26,959 nucleotides of DNA, taken from contig NZ_JAKJHX010000073.1 of assembly GCF_021648855.1 (NCBI RefSeq), forward strand, positions 1 through 26,959, in the 5' to 3' direction. The DNA comes from Tychonema litorale BBK16. GTDB taxonomy: Bacteria; Cyanobacteriota; Cyanobacteriia; Cyanobacteriales; Microcoleaceae. Each line of letters begins with the position of its first letter. Within the stretch, counting starts at the first letter, position 1. The notes under the pieces are model-generated. The model was not told the DNA's origin and searched no databases. It saw only the letters and a list, made by a program, of their open reading frames with translations. The position numbers and the translations under genes are program-made. This document shows, piece by piece, positions 8,579-17,981 of this stretch.

Positions 8579-9472
8579 TCCCCAGAGAAACAGTTAATTC
8601 TTGATTTTGCCCAGACAGAGGCGATGAAATCGATTCTGCCGCGTCCCCCAATCCTGTCGAGTCACGGGACAAATTGGGAAGGAATTCACGTCGAATATCA
8701 CCGTCAGCCGCCAAACGAAGGCCCCAAACACTATTTCCAACAACACAGCATTGGGTTGGCACTGAATTCAATTAGAATAGCAGGAATGCTTAACGGGAAA
8801 CACTACGCTACCGAAAATCGGCAAATTGGAGAGATTTTTATCGGTGGCGCTGGTACCCATTTTCAGCTAGATAGTATGGAAGAGTCTGAATTTATTGCGA
8901 TCGCGCTTGAACCTACCGACTTCGACAATACAGTTTACGAATCGACCAATTCAAACCTGATTGAAATTATACCGCAATGGAAAATCCACGATCCATTAAT
9001 TCACGGAATTGGCTGGGCCATCAAAAACGAACTAGAATCAGGTGGATTAAACGGTACTCTCTATGTCGATACACTAAAAAACGCGCTTTCAGTTCATATA
9101 CTGCACCGCTATTGTTCACAAAAGCCAAAACTGCAAGATGTTGAAGGCGGCCTTAATTCTCATAAACTTCAGATAGTTTTTGACTACATTAATGATTACT
9201 TAAGTCGAGATTTACACTTAGCTGAACTGGCTAATTTAGTACAGATGAGTCATTATTATTTCGGTCGATTATTCAAACAATCAACCGGAATAGCGCCTCA
9301 TCAATATGTCACCCATTGCCGCATAAAAAAAGCTAAACAGTTGTTAAAAGTAACAGATTTGTCAATAGCATATATCTCGCAGCAAGTCGGGTTCCACGAC
9401 CAAAGTCATTTTATTAAGACATTCAGGAAAATTGTCGGTATGACTCCTAAAAAATATCGCGATTCACTTTAA
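8576..9472 (+). CDS. AraC family transcriptional regulator
   Basis: A DNA-binding regulator of 298 residues if started at the ATG 8576. The N-terminal half is a cupin-like sensing domain (around HSIGLALNSIRIAGMLNG and IGEIFIGGAGTHFQL) with no obvious ligand motif. The C-terminal ~100 residues (about 200-298) carry two helix-turn-helix units: DLHLAELANLVQMSHYYFGR, then the AraC signature SIAYISQQVGFHDQSHF with FRKIVGMTPKKYR. The frame stays open back to 8471, but that start lies inside a perfect inverted repeat, and the intervening codons are heptanucleotide repeats, so I place the start at 8576; 8624 (MKSILPRPP) is an alternative. No convincing Shine-Dalgarno sequence marks either. Target genes are unknown; flanking exoprotein genes are candidates by position only. 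Confidence 0.88.
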   Translation: MSPEKQLILDFAQTEAMKSILPRPPILSSHGTNWEGIHVEYHRQPPNEGPKHYFQQHSIGLALNSIRIAGMLNGKHYATENRQIGEIFIGGAGTHFQLDSMEESEFIAIALEPTDFDNTVYESTNSNLIEIIPQWKIHDPLIHGIGWAIKNELESGGLNGTLYVDTLKNALSVHILHRYCSQKPKLQDVEGGLNSHKLQIVFDYINDYLSRDLHLAELANLVQMSHYYFGRLFKQSTGIAPHQYVTHCRIKKAKQLLKVTDLSIAYISQQVGFHDQSHFIKTFRKIVGMTPKKYRDSL

Positions 9473-9797
9473 TAAAGGTAAGGTAACACCCGTAGTCCGG
9501 CAGTTGAGAAGTCCTAGGAGTGAATTAATTGCCCGTCTCATAGCAAAAGTCGGTTGAAACTGAGATCTTGCACCATTCTCAATTAGCTGTAGGGGCGGGT
9601 TCACCGACAGCCTCTCTGGTTTCGGAATGTCGCACTTAAAAACCGCACGCACCACCATTGTTACAATTATTCATAAAAATCCGAGAAATTTCGCAAGAAA
9701 CTTGTATTTTTAGCCAGTCTTTAGCAAGAATTTACTATAAATCAGAGTTGATATCTCCGTATAATTACTGACATAACATAAGCCAGGGGCACTAGCT
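9473..9797. promoter_or_regulatory. Spacer with dispersed repeat and candidate promoter of the giant gene
   Basis: A 325-base spacer. A TGTAGGGGCGGGTTCACCGACAG element at 9588-9610 resembles the one at 3763. Further on the sequence is AT-rich; TATAAT at 9760-9765 is a plausible -10 box, 32 bases before the ATG at 9798, but I see no matching -35 hexamer. No gene is credible here. Confidence 0.4.
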
Positions 9798-12700
9798 ATG
9801 AATTCTCCAAATCAACAAACATCTTATGGTCAAATTCCCTTAAGTTTTATTGCAAATACTGGACAAACAGACCCTAATGTGAAATTCCAGGTCAAAGGTG
9901 CCGGTCACAGTATCTATTTCACTCCCAACGAAATCACCTTTACCGCTTTCCAAACACCAAATGAACCGGGGAAGGAAGCAACAACTTCTTCAATTATACG
10001 CAGCAGCTTAGCCAACAGCAACCCAAATCCCACAATTTCCGGGCTGGAAAAACTGCCGGGATTTGCTAACTTTATTTTAGGCGAAGATTCCAATCAATGG
10101 CATACTAATGTTCCTACTTTTAACGGCGTTGTTTATCAAAACGTTTATCAAGGAATTGACCGCGTTTTCAAAGGCACTGAAGGACAACTTAAAAGCGAGT
10201 TTTTGGTTGCACCTTTTGCCGATCCGAGTCAAATTAAAATGAACTATACTGGTGTTAATAACATCCGGTTGCGTGACGACGGTGCACTAATATTAGAAAC
10301 ATCCCTAGGCGAATTAATTGATAACGCACCGATAGTTTATCAAGATATTAACGGACAGCGGGTGAATGTTCTCGCAGCTTACAATTTATTAGGAAACGGT
10401 CAAGTTAATTTTAGTTTAGGAGATTTTGACCGCACTCAACCCCTAGTTATCGATCCAGTTTTAGCTTACTCAACTTATCTAGGCGGTAGCAACTTTGATA
10501 GTGCCAATCGCATCGCCGTAGATAGTATGGGTGCGGCTTACATTATTGGAACTACTGTTAACAATTTTACCACTACTCCCGGCGCGTACCAAACTACGCC
10601 AGCAGGTCAAGCTGATTTTTTAGTTACTAAAATTAACCCTGAAGGAACTGCCTTAATTTACTCTACTTATATCGGCGGTACAGGCAATGAATACGGTATT
10701 GGGATTGCGGTAGACGGTCAAGGCAATGCTTATTTAACCGGACAAGTCGATCCCGGTTATCCAACTACACTTGGTTCTTTTCAACCTACAGCAACTACTT
10801 ACAATGCTGCGGCGACTAAACTTAATGCGACTGGGAATTCTCTAATTTATTCTACTTTCTTAGGCGGTAGTGGGAGTGCCCTAGGAACTAGCATTGCTGT
10901 AGACAGTAACGGCAATGCTTATGTTACTGGACCGACAGGCGACAATTTTCCCATTTCCAATGCCTCTCAACCTCAAATTGGAGGCAATATTGATGCGTTT
11001 ATTACTAAAGTCAATCCCGCAGGTAGTGGTCTAGTTTATTCTACTTATTTTGGCGGTAGTGCTCGCGATGAAGGTCAAAGCATTATAGTAGACAGTAATG
11101 GTAGTGCCTATGTTTCTGGAATTACTTATTCGACTAATTTACCATTGACTAATCCCGTTCAGACTACCATTGGAGGTGGTCAATATGATGCTTTTGTCAG
11201 TAAGTTTACCCCCAATGGTGCACGCATTTATTCGACTTATTTAGGTGGTACTGGTGATGACCAAGGTACTAGTATTGCTGTTGATAGTTCTGGGAATGCC
11301 TATGTTGTGGGAACTACAAGTTCAACTAATTTTCCGACAGTTAATCCAATTCAACTGCTGAATGCAGGCGGTATTAATGATGCTTTTGTTAGCAAGCTGA
11401 GTGCTGCGGGTAATTCTTTGATATATTCAACTTATTTGGGTGGTAGTGGAGATGATAAGGGTTATCGGATTGCCATAGGCAATGGGAATAATGTTTATGT
11501 AACTGGGGAAACTAATTCAACTAATTTTCCCACTGCAAATGCTATTCAAAGTATCATTGGTGGCGGAATAGATGCTTTTGTTACAAGTATTAATTCATCG
11601 GGTTCTGCCTTAGTGGATTCTACTTACCTGGGCGGTAGTGGGGATGATATTGGTCAAGGTATTGCGGTGGATGCTTCTGGTGCAGTTTATGTAGCCGGAG
11701 GTACTGCTTCTACTAATTTCCCAACAGCAAATCCTTTGCAAGCGGGGAATGGGGGAGGTACAAGTGATGCTTTTATTACTAAGATAATTCCTGGCGGGCC
11801 GCAGGTAAAGATTGTTGAGTCGGGTGGTAGCACTAATGTAGCTGAAAGTGGGACGACGGATACTTATACAGTTGTGCTCACTAATCAGCCTACTGCAAAT
11901 GTGGCGATCGCACTTAACACCGCTACTCAAATTCAACCAATTGCTAGTCTTAGTTTCACTCCAACTGATTGGTTTGTACCGCAAACGGTGACAGTCAGTG
12001 CAGTTGATGATATCGTAGCAGAAACTTCGCCGCACATTGGCCCGATCGCACATACAGCCACAAGTACCGATACTAAGTATAACGGAGCGAGTGTCAGTTT
12101 TACGGTTAATGGTACTGTCGGCAATACTGTCAATGCTAATATTACCGATAACGACAGCGCAGGTGTCAGCATTACTCCGACTACTGCGACTGCAACTGAA
12201 GGCGGTGCAAATGGAAGTTACAATGTTAAATTAAATACTCAACCGATCGCACCTGTTACAATTAACTTAACTACAGACAGTCAAATCCAACCAATTACCG
12301 CACTTACTTTTACTCCCAATAATTGGAATGTCGCTCAAACTGTGCAGGTAAAAGCGGTTGATGATAGTTTAGTTGAAGGAAATAATACAAGTGCGATCGC
12401 ACATACAGCCACAAGTACCGATGCTAAGTATAACGGCATCACCATTGGCGGTGTCAATGTCGCCATTACTGATAACGACACGGCAGGTTTCAGCGTTACA
12501 CCTACGGACATAACTGCTACAGAAGGCGGTGCAAATGGCAGTTACAAAATCAAGCTAAATTCCCAACCGACTGCGCCAGTTAGTATTAGTTTTAACACCG
12601 GGAATCAACTTAATCCGATCGCCACACCGATTATTTTTGACACCACTAATTGGAATGTTGAGAAAACTGTTACTGTCAGTGCGATCGATGACAGTGTAGC

Positions 12701-15700
12701 ACAAGGAACCCATAGCGGCACGATCGCCCATACAGCTACCAGTAGCGATGCCAATTATAGCGGCAAAGCCATTCCCGATGTGACAGCATCGATTACTGAT
12801 AACGATAGCCCCGGTGTTTCTATCGTGCAATCAGGAGGCGGCACAGATATTGCTGAAGGTGGCGCAACGGATACCTACAGTTTAGTTTTGACTAGCGCGC
12901 CTGCTGCAAATGTCACGATTAACTTTGAAACTGGAAATCAAATAAATGCGATCGCACCTGTCACTTTCACCGCGAATAATTGGAATGTAGCGCAAACTGT
13001 CGCTGTTAAGGCGATCGATGACAGCATAACTCAAGGAAGTCGTAGTGGCACGATCGCTCACAAATCTGTCAGTACAGATACCAAGTATAATAACCTGACG
13101 ATTTCTCCCGTGACTGCCACGATTAGTGACAACGATACGGCTGGTGTAACTGTTTCACAGGCGAACATCACAGCTACAGAAGGCGGTGCCACAAGTAGTT
13201 ATACACTCAAGTTAAATGCCCAGCCAACAGCACCAGTTACTGTCAGTTTTGATGCCGGAAATCAAATAAGTGCGATCGCGCCTATTACCTTCGACGCTAC
13301 TAACTGGAATGTCGCCAAATCAATCACAGTAACGGCTACAGACGATACGGTTGTGGAAGGAAATCATGCAGGTGCGATCGGGCATACTGCTACCAGTACC
13401 GATAGTAAGTATAGTGCGATCGCGATTTCGTCTGTTAATGTCGCCATTACTGATAACGACACTGCCCCAATATCTCCAACACCAATAATTCCAACACCAA
13501 TAATTCCAATAACAAATCCAACACCAATAATTCCAACACCAATACCAACACCAATACCAATATTCCCCACACCAGCGCCAACAACTTCGATAACAACTCC
13601 AATAACAACTCCAATAACAACTTCAATACCAATATTTCCAATACCAAAATCTCCAACACCAACACCAGTAATAACAACACCAACACCAGTACCACCACCA
13701 ACACCAACACCTCCAACACCAACACCTCCAACAACCAAAGCCGACGATCCGATTTGGTGCGGTTTAGAACCAGCACTAAATCAGCTTAATAGCATTGTCA
13801 ATAGCCAACTACGCAAAACTAAATTACCAATATTAGGCAGACTCAGTGACGTTTCTCCAGATTTCTTCGGTGACTTCAAAAGCAATTTAATTAATGCAGT
13901 TAAAAATGCCAACGACTTAAACCCGAATCAGTTGCAAAAAACTATTCAGAATGCCCTAGGGTCAGGTTTCTCGGTTGGAGTTAGCGGGAATTCCAGCACC
14001 GATGACAACAACTTGCAGATTACTGTTAGGAAAGCATACAAATTAGACAATGTGACACTAGCCGACGATTTAGGATTGCCAGCTTTGGGGTTAAAAGTCA
14101 AGCAACCGCCTAAAAAGAAAGTTGATATTTCTAAGGTTTTCAATCCAAGGGTGCTACAAAGTATCCAGTCAGTCAATCCTGACTCAAATAGCAATTCAGA
14201 GTTGGAAATTTCGGATGACACAAGCAATAACTTAGAAAATTTCAACCCAGATCTAAATTCCTTTAAAACCGCTAGCGATCTATCATCTCAATTCCAGATT
14301 GGAATCCCCACAAATCTTGTCAACTTACTCGGCAATAATACATTCAATAAGGCGCGTTTTATCGACTACGAATTGTCTTTAGGTATAGGTGTAAATAAAG
14401 ATTTTGGCTGCTATATAGATACCGATCGCACAAAAGTAAAAGCCGACATGAATTTTCGGCTACCTGAGACATTTCAAGCCAAAGCAGACTTGGGTTTGCT
14501 AGAAGCTGAATTTCAAAATGACTTACAAAATCCTACAGAAGTCAAAGGCAGTTTTGAAGTAAAACTCAAAGACTTAGATAACCTCGGAGGTGCTGACGAT
14601 GGCAACCGTTTAACCCTGTCCGAGTTAAACGGTAGGTATCAACTTAAAGACTTATTTCAGTCGAATGCAAGTGCCAAGGCTAATCTCGGACTCAATGCAA
14701 AAACTAGCATTAATGGTAATTCAGCAATTCCCTCCTATACATTTGATTTGGCAGCAAGTTGGCCTGAGATTAACTATCAAAATGGGGAACTGCAAACTCA
14801 GCGTCGCTTCACGAGTCCCGCCTCACAAGTATTGGCAAATACGTCATTATTTGACAATTTCAAATCTGCAAAATCTACTGAAATATCTGAATCAATCAAT
14901 ACCTCAAATGCTGAAATACCCTTCAGTTTGCCACAGGAATTGTCAAATTCAAAAACAGCGAAATCTAATGATTTCACCTCATTCACTACTTTTCCGAATC
15001 TAGCAAATATAGTCACTCCGCTGTTGACAACTAATCCTTTTGCAGGACTTCCTGCACCGATAGTCGATTTCAACAATGTCAAACTCGATTTAGGAAGTTT
15101 TGTCAGCAATTTTGCAAAACCAGTTCTCGGCAAAGTATCTGATATTATCTCACCTTTCAGACCAGTGATCAACTTCTTGAATGCAGACACTAAATTACTG
15201 TCTGTACTAGGAATAGCTAAGCCATTTGATAAGAATCGAGATGGTCGAGTTACAGTATTGGAATTAGCAGCTACACTGTCTGGAGGTTCCCTAGTTACTG
15301 GATTTTTGGATGCGGTTGTTCAAATTGATAGCGTTTCTCAGTTGGCAAGCCGCATCGCCAATACTCCCGGAAATTTAGGGATTGATATGGGTTCCTACCG
15401 TCTGCGAAATCTTGATGTTTCCAATAAAGATTCTAGCTTAAAAGATGCTAGTTATTTCGCAAAAAATATAGTTCCAAATATCGGCCAGCAGATTAATTCT
15501 ACAACTGGCGGTATTACCAAACAATTTCTCAACGCATTTCCCAGTATCACAGGTTTGGAAGTGCCATTATTAAAGAATCCTACCAGTGCGATCGACTTAC
15601 TCTTAGGCAAAGATCCTGCGCTGTTTACCTATGATATGCCGCCGCTAGGGTTTGATTTTAATATTAGTCAAACATTTCCGATATGGGGGCCGATATCAGG

Positions 15701-17774
15701 GTTAATAGAAGGAAACTTAAACGGTTCAGCAGACCTCGCTTTTGGTTACGATACTGTGGGACTTAAAGAGTGGAAAAATGATAAATTTGCTGCGGATTCA
15801 TCTTACAAAGTCTTAAATGGATTTTACGTCAGCGATCGGGCAAATCCCGACGGTACGGGCCCCGATGTTGACGAACTAAAGCTCAGGGCTAGCATTGCGG
15901 TGGGTGGAGGTTTAAATATAGGGGTGGCATCTGCTTATGGCAAAGCTGGAATTGGAGGAATAGTCGGCATTGACTTAGTAGATATCGGTGAAAATGACGG
16001 AACGAGTGACGGCAAAATTCGAGGTTCTGAAATTGCTTCCCGCATTAGCACACCCTGGAAATTGTTTGACGTATCAGGTCAAATCAATGTTTTTCTAGGG
16101 CTAAAAATTACTGTTTTCTTTAAAACAGTATTTGACAAGAACTTTGCTACATTTCAGTTAGCAAGTTTTGGCAATGGGGAAAGTTCGGGAAAAATTGGTA
16201 CTGTTACTAATAGTTATCTCACGGGCGCAAGAGTTTTCTTTGATGCTAACTTCAATGGCATCCAAGATGAAAAAGAACCATTTACAATTAGTAATGCCGA
16301 TGGTAGCTTTGATTTAGATGTATCTCTCCCAGAATTTGATAAAAACAACAATGGCGAACTAGAAGCAGATGAAGGTAGACTTATCGTTACTGATGGTATT
16401 AACACTGCTACTTATTTGCCACAGCAAACGCCACTAACAGCGACACCAGATGCTACTGTTGTGACACCTTTGACCACTTTGATGGAGAAGATGGTTGCAC
16501 AAGGTATCAATCCTAATGAAGCAGAGACTAAGGTTAAAGCCGCATTTGGAGTACCGTCAACAATTGATTTGACTAGCTACGATCCGCTACAGGCAATTAC
16601 TCAAAACGATCCGAATGGTTTGGCGGTTTATGCAGCACACATTCAGATCCAAAATGTTATTGTTCAGACGACAATTTTAATAAGTGGAATTTCAGCTAAC
16701 TCTATCATCGATATTGCAGATCGCACTATTGCCACTATTACCAATCAAATTCAAGCCGGCACTGTCGATTTAACCAATCCCGCACAATTACAAACCATCA
16801 TTCAGTCTACAGCAAATCAAGTGCAAGCACAAAAAGCGTCCGATCTTGCACCGGAAGTTGCTAAAATTCTTGCGGAAGGGAATCAGCGGGTAAGTGCGAT
16901 CGCATCTAGCAACCTTCCACTTGCAGATGCAGCAACTCAAATTGCCAAAGTTCAACAAGTTGCACAAGGAGAAGTAGCCAAAGATTTGCAGCAAGTTGCA
17001 ACCGGAAACAAGACAATTCAGGAAGCAATAGCCGAAAATACAGGTGCATCCTTAGATGCACAAATTCAGTCATCAACAGTCAACGATCCAACAATTCGTA
17101 ACAGTGTAGATAGTAACTTTTCCCAGGAATCTTTCCCGGAAAGTGGCATAGAATTAGTAAACAATTCCCCCGATCGCAAAATCGGCAATGATGGCGATGA
17201 TACTTTAAACGGCGACAGCAGCGATGATGTTTTCAGCGGCAAAAAAGGAAACGATCAAATCTTTGGTTTTAACGGCAATGACTGGATTAATGGCAATCAA
17301 AACAATGACTTAATCGACGGCGGTTTAGGGGATGATACCCTTTACGGTGGCAAGGGAATTGATACGATTACAGGTGGCGATGGTTCTGATATTATCTTTG
17401 GCAACCAAGGCGATGATATTTTGGATGGTGGCACTGGTAATGATACTTTGCGTGGTGGTAAGGGAAGTGATTTTATGACTGGGGGTGATGGAGATGACTT
17501 CCTATTTGGTGAAACTGGTAGTGATAGTTTGACGGGCGGTGCTGGCAACGATCAATTCTTGCTTTCTACTAATTCCAGTATTGATGTGATCTTGGATTTT
17601 GAAGATGGAAAAGATTTGCTAGTCTTGGGTGGTGGCTTGAGTTTCTCCCAACTCTCAATTACTCAAGAAAATAGTTCAACTTTCATCCGTTTATCAACAA
17701 CCGGACAGATTTTAGCTTCTCTAAATGGGGTGACTGCTAGCCTGATTAATGCTGCGGATTTCAGCCTAGGTTAG
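9798..17774 (+). CDS. Giant multidomain surface/secreted protein: SBBP propeller, Calx-beta-like repeats, RTX C-terminus
   Basis: A 2658-residue protein. Residues about 10-217 match the conserved domain that precedes SBBP propellers (SFIANTGQTDPNVKF ... VIDPVL). Seven SBBP repeats of about 62-65 residues follow (STYLGGSGDD..GIAVD..GN.YV.G.T.STNFP, about 220-668), then five Calx-beta-like repeats of about 108 residues ending in ITDNDTA (about 670-1224), a Pro/Thr/Ile linker (about 1224-1313), about 830 residues I do not recognise with an EF-hand-like DKNRDGRVTVLE (about 1810), an SdrD-B-like segment FFDANFNGIQDEKEPF (about 2148) and EF-hand-like DKNNNGELEADE (about 2180), then RTX nonapeptides GGxGxDxhx (about 2461-2588). 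The absence of an N-terminal leader and the RTX tail suggest type I secretion and Ca2+-dependent folding. A role in adhesion, sheath or motility is inference. Confidence 0.93.
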   Translation: MNSPNQQTSYGQIPLSFIANTGQTDPNVKFQVKGAGHSIYFTPNEITFTAFQTPNEPGKEATTSSIIRSSLANSNPNPTISGLEKLPGFANFILGEDSNQWHTNVPTFNGVVYQNVYQGIDRVFKGTEGQLKSEFLVAPFADPSQIKMNYTGVNNIRLRDDGALILETSLGELIDNAPIVYQDINGQRVNVLAAYNLLGNGQVNFSLGDFDRTQPLVIDPVLAYSTYLGGSNFDSANRIAVDSMGAAYIIGTTVNNFTTTPGAYQTTPAGQADFLVTKINPEGTALIYSTYIGGTGNEYGIGIAVDGQGNAYLTGQVDPGYPTTLGSFQPTATTYNAAATKLNATGNSLIYSTFLGGSGSALGTSIAVDSNGNAYVTGPTGDNFPISNASQPQIGGNIDAFITKVNPAGSGLVYSTYFGGSARDEGQSIIVDSNGSAYVSGITYSTNLPLTNPVQTTIGGGQYDAFVSKFTPNGARIYSTYLGGTGDDQGTSIAVDSSGNAYVVGTTSSTNFPTVNPIQLLNAGGINDAFVSKLSAAGNSLIYSTYLGGSGDDKGYRIAIGNGNNVYVTGETNSTNFPTANAIQSIIGGGIDAFVTSINSSGSALVDSTYLGGSGDDIGQGIAVDASGAVYVAGGTASTNFPTANPLQAGNGGGTSDAFITKIIPGGPQVKIVESGGSTNVAESGTTDTYTVVLTNQPTANVAIALNTATQIQPIASLSFTPTDWFVPQTVTVSAVDDIVAETSPHIGPIAHTATSTDTKYNGASVSFTVNGTVGNTVNANITDNDSAGVSITPTTATATEGGANGSYNVKLNTQPIAPVTINLTTDSQIQPITALTFTPNNWNVAQTVQVKAVDDSLVEGNNTSAIAHTATSTDAKYNGITIGGVNVAITDNDTAGFSVTPTDITATEGGANGSYKIKLNSQPTAPVSISFNTGNQLNPIATPIIFDTTNWNVEKTVTVSAIDDSVAQGTHSGTIAHTATSSDANYSGKAIPDVTASITDNDSPGVSIVQSGGGTDIAEGGATDTYSLVLTSAPAANVTINFETGNQINAIAPVTFTANNWNVAQTVAVKAIDDSITQGSRSGTIAHKSVSTDTKYNNLTISPVTATISDNDTAGVTVSQANITATEGGATSSYTLKLNAQPTAPVTVSFDAGNQISAIAPITFDATNWNVAKSITVTATDDTVVEGNHAGAIGHTATSTDSKYSAIAISSVNVAITDNDTAPISPTPIIPTPIIPITNPTPIIPTPIPTPIPIFPTPAPTTSITTPITTPITTSIPIFPIPKSPTPTPVITTPTPVPPPTPTPPTPTPPTTKADDPIWCGLEPALNQLNSIVNSQLRKTKLPILGRLSDVSPDFFGDFKSNLINAVKNANDLNPNQLQKTIQNALGSGFSVGVSGNSSTDDNNLQITVRKAYKLDNVTLADDLGLPALGLKVKQPPKKKVDISKVFNPRVLQSIQSVNPDSNSNSELEISDDTSNNLENFNPDLNSFKTASDLSSQFQIGIPTNLVNLLGNNTFNKARFIDYELSLGIGVNKDFGCYIDTDRTKVKADMNFRLPETFQAKADLGLLEAEFQNDLQNPTEVKGSFEVKLKDLDNLGGADDGNRLTLSELNGRYQLKDLFQSNASAKANLGLNAKTSINGNSAIPSYTFDLAASWPEINYQNGELQTQRRFTSPASQVLANTSLFDNFKSAKSTEISESINTSNAEIPFSLPQELSNSKTAKSNDFTSFTTFPNLANIVTPLLTTNPFAGLPAPIVDFNNVKLDLGSFVSNFAKPVLGKVSDIISPFRPVINFLNADTKLLSVLGIAKPFDKNRDGRVTVLELAATLSGGSLVTGFLDAVVQIDSVSQLASRIANTPGNLGIDMGSYRLRNLDVSNKDSSLKDASYFAKNIVPNIGQQINSTTGGITKQFLNAFPSITGLEVPLLKNPTSAIDLLLGKDPALFTYDMPPLGFDFNISQTFPIWGPISGLIEGNLNGSADLAFGYDTVGLKEWKNDKFAADSSYKVLNGFYVSDRANPDGTGPDVDELKLRASIAVGGGLNIGVASAYGKAGIGGIVGIDLVDIGENDGTSDGKIRGSEIASRISTPWKLFDVSGQINVFLGLKITVFFKTVFDKNFATFQLASFGNGESSGKIGTVTNSYLTGARVFFDANFNGIQDEKEPFTISNADGSFDLDVSLPEFDKNNNGELEADEGRLIVTDGINTATYLPQQTPLTATPDATVVTPLTTLMEKMVAQGINPNEAETKVKAAFGVPSTIDLTSYDPLQAITQNDPNGLAVYAAHIQIQNVIVQTTILISGISANSIIDIADRTIATITNQIQAGTVDLTNPAQLQTIIQSTANQVQAQKASDLAPEVAKILAEGNQRVSAIASSNLPLADAATQIAKVQQVAQGEVAKDLQQVATGNKTIQEAIAENTGASLDAQIQSSTVNDPTIRNSVDSNFSQESFPESGIELVNNSPDRKIGNDGDDTLNGDSSDDVFSGKKGNDQIFGFNGNDWINGNQNNDLIDGGLGDDTLYGGKGIDTITGGDGSDIIFGNQGDDILDGGTGNDTLRGGKGSDFMTGGDGDDFLFGETGSDSLTGGAGNDQFLLSTNSSIDVILDFEDGKDLLVLGGGLSFSQLSITQENSSTFIRLSTTGQILASLNGVTASLINAADFSLG
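13468..13738 (+). repeat. Low-complexity CCAACACCAATA minisatellite encoding the Pro/Thr linker
   Basis: About 270 bases built from variants of CCAACACCAATAATT, CCAATAACAACT and CCAACACCAACA, all in frame, encode a linker of repeated PTPIIP, TTPI and PTPT units. There are almost no G bases on the + strand. It separates the Calx-beta-like repeats from the unrecognised middle part of the giant protein. Confidence 0.85.
17178..17562 (+). repeat. RTX (hemolysin-type Ca2+-binding) nonapeptide repeat block
   Basis: Successive copies of GGxGxDxhx occur near the C-terminus of the giant protein, for example GDGSDIIFG, GTGNDTLRG and GAGNDQFLL. Such blocks bind Ca2+ in a parallel beta-roll and are typical of type I secretion substrates; about 70 non-RTX residues follow and could hold the export signal. 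Confidence 0.9.
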
Positions 17775-17805
17775 AGGATTAAGGAATTAGGACACAACAG
17801 AAATT

Positions 17806-17974
17806 AGGACACAACAGTGTTGTGTCCCTACGATATTATTTTCGGTAGGGACACGGCACTGCCGTCTCATCTATGTGATTGGGGTGCTTACCGGAAATGA
17901 GGACACAACAGTGTTGTGTCCCTACAATATTATTTTTGGTAGGGACACGGCATTGCCGTCTCCTCTATATGATT
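17806..17974. repeat. Two 75-bp direct copies of a palindromic intergenic element
   Basis: Copies at 17806-17880 and 17900-17974 are identical at about 70 of 75 positions. Each contains GGACACAACA-G-TGTTGTGTCC and an ACGGCA-(C/T)-TGCCGT palindrome around an AT-rich centre. A degenerate half copy lies at about 4258-4308. They lie between the convergent ends of the giant gene and the PEP-CTERM gene, so either strand's hairpin could act in termination. Confidence 0.88.
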
Positions 17975-17981
17975 CCGGTAC

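Noticed and set aside
9464..9658. 64-residue minus-strand ORF after the AraC-type gene
   Set aside because: It spans the dispersed TAGGGGCGGGTTCACC element and overlaps the AraC stop; no protein features.
13364..13776. Gly/Val- and Leu-rich minus-strand ORFs (124 and 109 residues)
   Set aside because: They are antisense readings of the Pro/Thr linker repeats.
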